Shown here piece after piece: positions 7,217 through 12,416 of a DNA stretch of 12,416 nucleotides (position 1 is its first letter; every line of letters begins with the position of its first letter). The notes beneath the pieces were generated by a model that saw nothing but the letters and a program-made list of their open reading frames with translations, did not search any database and had not been told where the DNA came from. Source of the stretch: Lachnospiraceae bacterium UBA1766 (GTDB lineage Bacteria; Bacillota; Clostridia; Lachnospirales; Lachnospiraceae); NCBI GenBank assembly GCA_002314715.1, contig DCGY01000063.1, positions 1,766 to 14,181 of the forward strand. The letters run 5' to 3'. Made by a program: the position numbers and the translations under genes.

Positions 7217-7243
7217 AAAAAGAGCCCACACTATCGTGAACTC
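7217..7243 (-). terminator. Probable rho-independent terminator or attenuator after the TGA-interrupted gene
   Basis: An 8-bp stem with two G-U pairs (7222-7229 with 7236-7243, GTGAACTC/GAGCCCAC on the plus strand) and a 6-nt loop is followed on the minus strand by five T (7217-7221). The TAG stop of the small gene lies in the loop. Only about 30 bp separate it from the lipoprotein ribosome binding site. Confidence 0.55.
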
Positions 7244-7548
7244 TCTCTTATTTCGCTCATCATTGTATAAAAGATTTCCGGAAGAGGTGCATCATTGGAT
7301 TCCATATCCAAGGACATCCGGAAAAAAACATTGGGTTCCTTCTCACAAAAACAATCAACCAGCCTGTTTTCTGATACACAAATTCTCCAACGAATACCGT
7401 TAATGGTCTCAAATCAGGTAGAGACCTCTGTGTCCTCCGGATAAAGAATCTCATAAAGAGGTCCCTCAAATTCCGGATTTCCTTCCCCTGGGACGAGACA
7501 AACCACCTCAATGGGATCGCACTTTTCCGGATTCCATATTATATGCAT
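7231..7548 (-). pseudogene. Small gene of unknown function with one in-frame TGA (pseudogene or recoded)
   Basis: Starting at ATG 7548, two bases after the stop of the U32-like gene, one frame reads MHIIWNPEKCDPIEVV through residue 44 (EVST), then TGA at 7414-7416 as codon 45, then continues open for 60 codons (FETINGIRWRICVSE to MMSEIRESSR) to a TAG at 7231-7233. Both halves look coding: codon choice matches the neighbours, the product is hydrophilic with Trp, Cys and Pro in plausible places, and the gene is packed between its neighbour and a terminator whose loop holds the stop. A single substitution (for example CGA or TGG to TGA) would explain it. A 6-bp perfect hairpin, GGTCTC/GAGACC, encloses the TGA. 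I do not recognise the family. There is no clear ribosome binding site, so translation is probably coupled to the upstream gene. Confidence 0.6.
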
Positions 7549-7550
7549 TT

Positions 7551-8474
7551 TTACCAAACATCACCATTCATAAATACTTCTTTTTTGATAATGTCCTTCA
7601 TACGCTGCTGATGCTCGGGACGAACCATGTAATGCAACATACTGTCTACCAGTTTTTCCTTCTGGAAGACGCGTCCGTCCAACTTGAAATGCTTAAATCC
7701 GCCGGGGATGAATTTCTGATCAATCATCTCCCTACTGATGAAATGTTCCTTCTGGCTCAACTGGGCAAAATCATGTCTCGTAAAGGGACAAATCGGGAAA
7801 TCCGGAACATTATAAGTAAGCTGACCTCTGCCGCTGGCGATATAATGCTTTTCTCTGTTGGGGCAGTTTAACTGGCATCCATGGTCCACCAGAATCTCCA
7901 GACGGTCACGCTTCTTTATGTTAAAAATATTCTCATCTACGTTTAATGCGGAATCCAATACCACCAAATAATAGTCCTTGTCCAATTCCTTTTCTACCAA
8001 ATCAATTGTTCGCAGACATTTGGTGGTAGAAGAAATAATCTTGAAATTGGGGTAATTCTTTCTCACATGCTCTTCAATGGCAGCCGTATTTACAAGCACC
8101 TCGTTCATGCCATTGTTCGCCGCTTCCATGGCTATATTACACAAGGTATCGCTCATGTGCTTTTCTTCCAACAAGGGGTTGGTCCAGGTATAACGGACTG
8201 CAATACCGCGCTTGTTCATTTCCTCAATTACCTGATCCATCGCCGGTCTGTCTACCTTGCCGAAATAAGCTCGTCCTCCGTTCCAAATACAATTGGGGAA
8301 AGAGCCATAGATTGCCGCAATTTTGAAATTATCATAAAACCATTCCGGAATATGTACATGAAAGTCCTCGAACATGGCGTATAAGGTCAAATTCTCATAA
8401 AATCCGGGAAGGTAAAAATGAATCTTTTCCTGGGTGGGTTGTGCGTTTATCAACGAATTATTTAATTCCATCAT
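7551..8474 (-). CDS. U32-peptidase-like protein (short form)
   Basis: A 307-aa cytoplasmic protein that resembles the U32 peptidase/UbiU-UbiV group, TIM-barrel-like proteins some of which carry an Fe-S cluster. The best support is GFKHFKLDGR (259-268), which matches the LKIEGR motif of U32 proteins, and the cysteines at 153, 200, 204 and 229 (HGCQLNCPNREKHY and ICPF), spaced as a possible cluster ligand set. TTKC (151-153) follows a short strand, as in the family. It is shorter than classical U32 proteases (about 400 aa), and peptidase activity cannot be claimed. GAGAGG lies four bases before the ATG at 8474 and seven before a second ATG at 8471; either may be used. It has its own promoter after the radical SAM terminator and is followed two bases later by the interrupted small gene. 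Confidence 0.65.
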   Translation of the reverse strand: MMELNNSLINAQPTQEKIHFYLPGFYENLTLYAMFEDFHVHIPEWFYDNFKIAAIYGSFPNCIWNGGRAYFGKVDRPAMDQVIEEMNKRGIAVRYTWTNPLLEEKHMSDTLCNIAMEAANNGMNEVLVNTAAIEEHVRKNYPNFKIISSTTKCLRTIDLVEKELDKDYYLVVLDSALNVDENIFNIKKRDRLEILVDHGCQLNCPNREKHYIASGRGQLTYNVPDFPICPFTRHDFAQLSQKEHFISREMIDQKFIPGGFKHFKLDGRVFQKEKLVDSMLHYMVRPEHQQRMKDIIKKEVFMNGDVW

Positions 8475-8484
8475 GCTTCCTCTC

Positions 8485-8508
8485 TCATGAAATGACCGAG
8501 CATTTCAT
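8485..8508 (-). promoter_or_regulatory. Structured leader: 7-codon upstream ORF within an 8-bp inverted repeat
   Basis: ATGAAATG (8487-8494) and CATTTCAT (8501-8508) form a perfect 8-bp inverted repeat with a 6-bp spacer. On the minus strand the same bases encode a short ORF, MKCSVIS then TGA (8508 down to 8485), preceded by its own GAGAGG. The stop is followed at once by a second GAGAGG serving the U32-like gene. It could be a repressor operator, a translational switch, or chance. Confidence 0.45.
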
Positions 8509-8532
8509 TTTCCTCTCTAAAATATCTTTAAC

Positions 8533-8541
8533 ATTGTAACA
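8533..8541 (-). promoter_or_regulatory. Putative extended -10 promoter of the U32-like gene
   Basis: Minus strand TGTTACAAT, that is a TGN extension followed by TACAAT, about 60 bp upstream of the U32-like start and just past the radical SAM terminator. No good -35 is present, as is common for extended -10 promoters. Confidence 0.4.
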
Positions 8542-8553
8542 TAACCATCCTTG

Positions 8554-8572
8554 AAAAAAAACCCTGTTGGGT
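8554..8572 (-). terminator. Rho-independent terminator at the end of the radical SAM gene
   Basis: A short stem, ACCC/GGGT (8561-8564 with 8569-8572) with loop TGTT, followed on the minus strand by eight consecutive T. The stem is only 4 bp and overlaps the TGA stop codon, so termination may be partial. Confidence 0.5.
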
Positions 8573-9582
8573 CATTTTTTGCCAAGCCGGACCCGGGCAC
8601 AATAGGGGGATTCATAGAGTTTCCCGTGCACAAAATAATTATAGGATCTGCATCCGGCCGCACAGTACTCTCCCTCCGGGCAGGTTTTGCACTTGCCGGT
8701 CAGAAGGTCCGCCGTAAACTTTCGATTATAGGCGAAGGCGTCCTCATCCTCCCAAATATCCCGAAGGCTTCGCTCCCGCAGGTTTCCCTCGATAAAGCAC
8801 GCATCGTACATGGACTCACAGCCGCGCACATTTCCCACGCTGTCAATTCCGATGGTCGTAAGACCTGCGCTGCAACCGGTAAAGGGGTGATCATGTCCTC
8901 CCCGAAGCATGCCCTCCGATTCGGTGAAATAGCCGATATTATCCGCGATTCCAAGAGCAAAGGGTTCCACATCCTTATGCTTTTCCACAAAGGCGATGAC
9001 CTCCTGAAAGTCGAATCGATAGTCCAGCCCCTGTGCATTGCCCATAGGGGAGCAGGCCTGCAACTGCCATGCCCAGATATTTTCCTGTCGAAGAGCTTCC
9101 AACAATCCCTCCAAAGCCTTGGCGCTTTCCCGATTCAAGGTACTGATGACAGACACCGGAATTCCATTGCTGCTTAGGACACGAATGGCTTGAATCGCCC
9201 GGTCAAAGCTGCCGGCCTGGCGGTATTTGTCATGAATCTCCCGGGGGCCGTCAATGGAAACGGATACCGACTCGATTCCCAGTCGTTTCAGATCCTGGAC
9301 ATAGCTTTCGGAAAAAATGAAGCCATTGGTAATAATGTTCACCCGAATCTTTCGCTCCGTCAAAGCGCCAACGATTTCGCGCCAGTCCTTTCGCATGAAA
9401 ACCTCACCGCCAATCATGGAAACCCGCCTACAGCCCAGCTCTGAAAGCTGGTCAGCAACACGGATACACTCTTCCAGCGTCAATTCATTTTCTCTTGCTT
9501 TTCCTGCTCGGGAACCACAATAGCTGCATTCAAAGCAACAGGCCAGGGTGATTTCCCAAACACAGCTCAACAATCGAAACAT
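8572..9582 (-). CDS. Radical SAM enzyme with SPASM domain
   Basis: A 336-aa iron-sulfur enzyme that would reductively cleave S-adenosylmethionine to start a radical modification, usually of a peptide or protein. The N-terminal CX3CX2C is Cys15, Cys19, Cys22; GGE is at 58-60 and SIDG at 109-112, as in the radical SAM barrel. The C-terminus has all seven SPASM cysteines in the expected spacing: Cys237, GX4C to Cys255, then Cys298-X2-Cys301-X5-Cys307-X3-Cys311, and Cys328. Such enzymes carry two auxiliary Fe-S clusters and include peptide maturases and anaerobic sulfatase maturases. No sulfatase is nearby and the protein is shorter than typical sulfatase maturases. No RRE (peptide-binding) domain is evident. 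GAGGAG sits seven bases before the ATG, 27 bp after the zinc-ribbon gene, which makes that protein or the pilin plausible substrates. Confidence 0.93.
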   Translation of the reverse strand: MFRLLSCVWEITLACCFECSYCGSRAGKARENELTLEECIRVADQLSELGCRRVSMIGGEVFMRKDWREIVGALTERKIRVNIITNGFIFSESYVQDLKRLGIESVSVSIDGPREIHDKYRQAGSFDRAIQAIRVLSSNGIPVSVISTLNRESAKALEGLLEALRQENIWAWQLQACSPMGNAQGLDYRFDFQEVIAFVEKHKDVEPFALGIADNIGYFTESEGMLRGGHDHPFTGCSAGLTTIGIDSVGNVRGCESMYDACFIEGNLRERSLRDIWEDEDAFAYNRKFTADLLTGKCKTCPEGEYCAAGCRSYNYFVHGKLYESPYCARVRLGKK

Positions 9583-9609
9583 TGCATTTCTCCTCTCGCA
9601 GTCGAAATA

Positions 9610-9870
9610 TTATTCCTCTTCCTCGACTTTTGCGCCGCATTCGGGGCAGAATTTGCCACCATCCAGAAGCTTTCCGCACTCTCCGCAAAATTTCCTGGTG
9701 GCGCCGGATGCCTGTTCGGACTCACCGGAATTTTCTGGTTTTGGTTGCTCTGACTGCATGCCCATTTTGTTCTTTTCTAACTGTCTTTCAAAATATTCCG
9801 GTCCCGCATACACGCATTCAAATACTTCCTTGTCCTGTTTTTTCCCAAACGGAAATTTAATTTTTGCCAT
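9610..9870 (-). CDS. Small zinc-ribbon protein; candidate substrate or partner of the radical SAM enzyme
   Basis: An 86-aa protein, preceded by GGAGGGG six bases before the ATG at 9870, which fixes the start against a longer in-frame extension into the pilin gene. Three parts are visible: a short basic/aromatic N-terminus (MAKIKFPFGKKQDKE), a segment VFECVYAGPEYFERQ (17-31) containing a lone Cys19, then a hydrophilic, Glu/Pro/Ser-rich linker (about 33-58) and a C-terminal zinc ribbon, CGECGKLLDGGKFCPECG (62-79; CX2C-X9-CX2C), ending in an acidic tail. I do not recognise the N-terminal part. It lies between the pilin (19 bp gap) and the radical SAM gene (27 bp gap) and is surely cotranscribed. 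A ribosomally made peptide substrate, a scaffold or a metal-binding partner are all possible. Confidence 0.85.
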   Translation of the reverse strand: MAKIKFPFGKKQDKEVFECVYAGPEYFERQLEKNKMGMQSEQPKPENSGESEQASGATRKFCGECGKLLDGGKFCPECGAKVEEEE

Positions 9871-9889
9871 TTCTAACCCCTCCAAATTG

Positions 9890-10867
9890 TTATTCTGTTT
9901 CTTTCTCCCAGCCCACAAGGCCCTGGGTGTCATCGATTGGGTTTCCATCCAAGTCTGACACCTTGTATTTTCCCAAATTATTTTTCTCGGTAAACGTTAA
10001 CCGCACAATTCTGGTGCCATAGAGAATCTGAGTTGCTTTATTATTTGAATCTTTTCCCTCATAAAACAAATACTGCGTAACGATTCTCTCATCGCCCTTG
10101 TTTGCAGTCGGTCCCCGGTCATCTGCGGAAATACTTAAAATCTTTGTATAACTTGGGCTCACGCTTTTTCCGACTTCATTACTGAGGGCCTCCACAAGCG
10201 GAAAAGCACCATCCACTTTTATACTGGAGGCATCCTTTAGCGCCACGATGTTGTGTTCGACATCAACTCCCAAATTGGCAATCAATGCCTTTATCGTATC
10301 AATTTTACCGTTTCCACTGGCAATTGCTTTTCCAAGTGTCATTCCATTTGCAGTGGCTCCCTGATTATGGGACAGTCCACCTGCCCATTCGCCGGATAGT
10401 TTGTCCCGCTGCACCTGCTCTGCGGTTTTCGTGGAATTCCCCTGTCCATCCTCCCCGTCGTCATGGAGGGAGCAGGTTGCCGTAATCTGAAACGGTCTGG
10501 TGGTATAGCTGCTTACATGCAAAGTTACAATTCCGCCCTGATTACAAACGTTCCGAAATTGTAATGTTCCACCGGCTGATTCCGCATTTTCGCAAAGAGA
10601 CCCAATCCTGGGGCTTAAATAACTATCAAATGTGGCATCGTCCTTTATGGTCCTTTTTCCGCCATAATCATCGGCATAAAGTGCCGCCGCCGCTTTCACC
10701 AGAGCGCTCTTGTTGATCTCACACTGGGCTGCTCTGCTTCTGTCTATGTATCCCAAAAGCGCCGGAACCAAAATCCCCGCAAGGATCGCCAATATTACAA
10801 GCACTACAATCAGCTCTACCAAAGTAAATCCTTTATTCTTGCCTTTCTCATTGAATACTTTATCCAA
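9890..10867 (-). CDS. Type IV pilin-like protein (prepilin with N-terminal methylation motif)
   Basis: A 325-aa protein with a short basic leader (13 aa, ending NKG), then FTLVELIVVLVILAILAGIL, the class-III signal and hydrophobic helix of type IV pilins and pseudopilins. Cleavage by prepilin peptidase would be after Gly13; Phe14 becomes mature residue 1 and Glu18 the conserved Glu5. The remaining globular part (about 285 aa) is larger than that of most pilins (around 150 aa) and contains Cys49, Cys92, Cys108 and Cys132. The start is TTG at 10867: no ATG lies in frame upstream of the leader, and AAGGAGAAGGGG precedes it. No assembly ATPase, platform protein or prepilin peptidase is in the window, so it is an orphan pilin here. 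It heads the unit with the zinc-ribbon and radical SAM genes. Confidence 0.93.
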   Translation of the reverse strand: MDKVFNEKGKNKGFTLVELIVVLVILAILAGILVPALLGYIDRSRAAQCEINKSALVKAAAALYADDYGGKRTIKDDATFDSYLSPRIGSLCENAESAGGTLQFRNVCNQGGIVTLHVSSYTTRPFQITATCSLHDDGEDGQGNSTKTAEQVQRDKLSGEWAGGLSHNQGATANGMTLGKAIASGNGKIDTIKALIANLGVDVEHNIVALKDASSIKVDGAFPLVEALSNEVGKSVSPSYTKILSISADDRGPTANKGDERIVTQYLFYEGKDSNNKATQILYGTRIVRLTFTEKNNLGKYKVSDLDGNPIDDTQGLVGWEKETE

Positions 10868-10936
10868 AATGCCCCTTCTCCTTATATAACGTAATCGCTA
10901 CATACTTTCATTTTACTACACAAAAACCTTTTTGGC

Positions 10937-10942
10937 ATTATA
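10937..10942 (-). promoter_or_regulatory. Possible -10 element of the pilin operon
   Basis: A perfect TATAAT on the minus strand about 70 bp upstream of the pilin TTG. No recognisable -35 is at the right distance; that position is next to the GC-rich palindrome at 10962-10983, so the promoter may depend on an activator or may not be real. Confidence 0.35.
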
Positions 10943-10961
10943 AAAATTCCAATCATCCGGA

Positions 10962-10983
10962 CCGGGGCGCAAAAGCACCCCGG
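10962..10983. repeat. GC-rich 22-bp inverted repeat upstream of the pilin gene
   Basis: CCGGGGCGC (10962-10970) and GCACCCCGG (10975-10983) form a 9-bp stem (one wobble) around AAAA. It stands out in AT-rich DNA. Neither side carries a proper T run, so it is not a standard terminator; it may be an operator, a structured 5' element or a remnant. Confidence 0.6.
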
Positions 10984-11456
10984 AACGATCAAATTTTGTT
11001 TCTCCGGATTCTCCCCATAATATATCTGCTCACTGCCCTTTCACTGTTCACAAAATGACATTTCATCTAATTAACGGGCAATTCAATCAAAGAATCAGAA
11101 TCGATTCGTACTATATTTACTTAGAAACATGAAAAAATCCCAGAAGCAAGACACTTCCGGGATAAAGATTTTGATATAATATCCATAGAGCACTTTCCAA
11201 CAGGAAACTACTTATCTCTTTGAGAGCACATGAACAAATTTCATCACCATCAAAATACAATATATTGAGAAATATTCTCTCATAACCACTATTTATTGAG
11301 TTTTTCCCAATTTCTCATTTTCTCCGAGTTTAAATTGCGTGTAAATGCTTTACATACCCTATTTTCACTGATTCACATTATCCTTGTATTTTACTTTTCT
11401 CTTTGCTCGACTTGGTAATTTTTCACTACTTAAGTCAATATATTGAATGCTTTACC
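10984..11456. other. Intergenic stretch without a recognisable gene
   Basis: AT-rich DNA between the GC palindrome and the nuclease-like gene. It holds a perfect 10-bp palindrome GAATCGATTC (11098-11107) and the terminator at 11132-11163. On the minus strand a 65-codon frame without ATG (about 11120-11314) and very short ORFs exist; none has a credible start with a matching ribosome binding site. A small RNA ending at the terminator is possible but no convincing promoter was found. Confidence 0.5.
11132..11163 (-). terminator. Rho-independent terminator about 300 bp downstream of the nuclease-like gene
   Basis: A 10-bp stem (ATCCC-A-GAAG at 11137-11146 with CTTC-C-GGGAT at 11154-11163; the middle pair is a G-U wobble in the minus-strand RNA), a 7-nt loop and a six-T run on the minus strand. 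Its distance from the gene would leave an unusually long 3' untranslated region. Confidence 0.8.
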
Positions 11457-12248
11457 CTACAACAAATATCTCTCTGCAAGCATTTTTACAAGAGACATAT
11501 TAACTGATGAAGTAGAGTATTCAAATGTTAATATGAGGTTTTCACCCGGCAATATTCCATTTTTTTCATACAGTTCTATTTTCTGAATTGCACTTTTTGA
11601 ATACTCCGGATTATCCATCATGCCCTCATGTTCCCAATAAATCTCCTCCCCGGTATTTTTAGAAATAAAAGTAAAATCGGGATAGATTACCCCATATGGC
11701 TTTAGAAACAGCGGACACTCATATTTATACCGAATTCCTACAGACTCAAAATAATCCGCTATTATCTTCTCAGATTTTGATCTAACACGCACTCCTTTAT
11801 TGGTCGTTATAATAGGCGCCTCTTCTGAGAAGCCCTTACCTGCCGGTGGTGCAGCTAACCACTTTTCAATACGCTGATTATATGTTGGTTCTACCGGCGT
11901 TATAAGAGTCTGACGCATAGGATGCTCCGCTAAGAATATTTTCTCCAATTTATTGTCTTCGTATTCTTCTAAAAGCTTTTCGATACATTTAATAGATTTC
12001 TCCGTATATCTTAATATTTTCTCATCGTAGTCCTTTTGTGCAAGTATTTGAGCCAATTCTTGATTATCTTTTGAGATATATTGTTTCCCCTCCTCCCTGG
12101 TGTAACGAAAATATTGCGTTTTTCCCATACTCTTACCTAAACGCAAGCTTCCCTCCGGAGCAGAAACAAGTTCTTTCTTTACTTTTTGATTTGCATACTT
12201 CAATTTTCTTAGATTTTCTGATAGCTCTTCTGATAGTTTTTCTTTCAC
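11457..12248 (-). CDS. PD-(D/E)XK nuclease-like protein of unknown role
   Basis: A 263-aa soluble protein. The N-terminal half is charged and helical, probably coiled coil (about 1-28 and 75-105), with a GKTQYFRYTREEGKQYISK segment at 42-60. The C-terminal half looks like a PD-(D/E)XK nuclease fold: RVRSKSEKIIADYF (154-167), YPDFTF (189-194) with Asp191, and YWEHEG (204-209) as the third motif, with the usual Lys replaced by His. Whether it cuts DNA is therefore uncertain. GTG at 12248 is the start, with AGGGGG seven bases upstream. No methylase or toxin partner is visible. It is more AT-rich than the genes to its left and lies next to tandem repeats, which suggests an acquired or accessory gene. 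Confidence 0.72.
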   Translation of the reverse strand: MKEKLSEELSENLRKLKYANQKVKKELVSAPEGSLRLGKSMGKTQYFRYTREEGKQYISKDNQELAQILAQKDYDEKILRYTEKSIKCIEKLLEEYEDNKLEKIFLAEHPMRQTLITPVEPTYNQRIEKWLAAPPAGKGFSEEAPIITTNKGVRVRSKSEKIIADYFESVGIRYKYECPLFLKPYGVIYPDFTFISKNTGEEIYWEHEGMMDNPEYSKSAIQKIELYEKNGILPGENLILTFEYSTSSVNMSLVKMLAERYLL

Positions 12249-12314
12249 GATATTACCCCCTGAAATAATAGATTCGTTATAGACATGTGCACTAATAGCA
12301 TTTTAGATGTTGTA

Positions 12315-12413
12315 GGATTTTCGATAGTCGTTTCGCCGGGATTTCTACTAGCGGAAGATGTTTTTGGGGATTTTCGATAGTCGTTTCGCCAGGATTCCTA
12401 CTAGCGGAAGATG
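12315..12413. repeat. Two tandem copies of a 46-bp direct repeat (53-bp period) at the window edge
   Basis: Copies at 12315-12360 and 12368-12413 match at 44 of 46 positions; the core is TCGATAGTCGTTTCGCC then CTACTAGCGGAAGATG. A 7-bp spacer, TTTTTGG, separates them. Just before copy 1, AGATGTTGTA resembles the end of the unit plus spacer, suggesting a decayed earlier copy. The array may continue beyond the window. The spacer is far too short for a CRISPR, and the 53-bp period is not a multiple of three, so it is not a protein repeat. Confidence 0.8.
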
Positions 12414-12416
12414 ATT

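Noticed and set aside
7405..7426. Bacterial SECIS element for selenocysteine insertion
   Set aside because: The hairpin encloses the TGA instead of starting just downstream of it and lacks a recognisable SECIS apical loop.
7260..7511. 83-codon minus-strand frame overlapping the TGA-interrupted gene
   Set aside because: It is the out-of-frame reading across the TGA; its start is internal, its composition (many Phe, Arg, Trp) is unnatural, and the frame from 7548 fits the gene packing better.
8551..9177. 208-codon plus-strand open frame opposite the radical SAM gene
   Set aside because: Antisense shadow of a well supported enzyme; no ribosome binding site context or recognisable domain.
11117..11314. 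65-codon open minus-strand frame in the intergenic region
   Set aside because: No ATG and no start with a matching ribosome binding site; it runs through the terminator hairpin, so it is probably chance.
12315..12413. CRISPR array
   Set aside because: Only two repeats of 46 bp with a 7-bp spacer; true spacers are about 30 bp or more, and no cas genes are present.

Overview
The window looks like a chromosomal segment of an anaerobic clostridial Firmicute, most likely a Lachnospiraceae-type gut bacterium. The basis is the clostridial thiolase and long-form ribosome hibernation factor, strong purine-rich ribosome binding sites, AT-rich intergenic DNA with sigma-A-like promoters, and rho-independent terminators. 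The taxonomic call is inference from these features; no database comparison was possible. Almost all genes lie on the minus strand; the one clear exception is a short-chain dehydrogenase.

Right-to-left transcription makes the left part simple. Positions 1-308 hold the N-terminus of an acetyl-CoA acetyltransferase with its own promoter. Next comes a monocistronic long-form hpf (510-1040) with promoter and terminator. An AT-rich gap of about 450 bp (1041-1491) contains a tight cluster of DnaA-box sequences, three of them perfect. Then come trxB (1492-2403) and a divergent FabG-like dehydrogenase (2580-3302), whose promoters sit back to back.

Positions 3277-7178 form a compact minus-strand cluster: a lipoprotein, a GT-C/PMT-like membrane glycosyltransferase, a small two-helix membrane protein and a divergent HAM1-like nucleotide pyrophosphatase. 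The last overlaps the dehydrogenase tail to tail, and a strong plus-strand terminator lies inside its coding sequence. The lipoprotein and glycosyltransferase suggest a cell-envelope role.

Positions 7231-10867 are the most unusual part. A TTG-initiated type IV pilin-like protein (325 aa), an 86-aa protein with an unrecognised N-terminus and a C-terminal zinc ribbon, and a radical SAM/SPASM enzyme with the full seven-cysteine SPASM pattern form one tight transcription unit. After a terminator and a new promoter with a structured leader come a U32-peptidase-like protein and a small coupled gene interrupted by one in-frame TGA. A modification or maturation system is plausible but unproven.

Positions 10868-12416 look accessory: a gap of nearly 600 bp with a GC-rich palindrome and a terminator, an AT-rich orphan gene for a PD-(D/E)XK-nuclease-like protein, and at the right edge two copies of a 46-bp direct repeat with a 53-bp period that may continue beyond the window.
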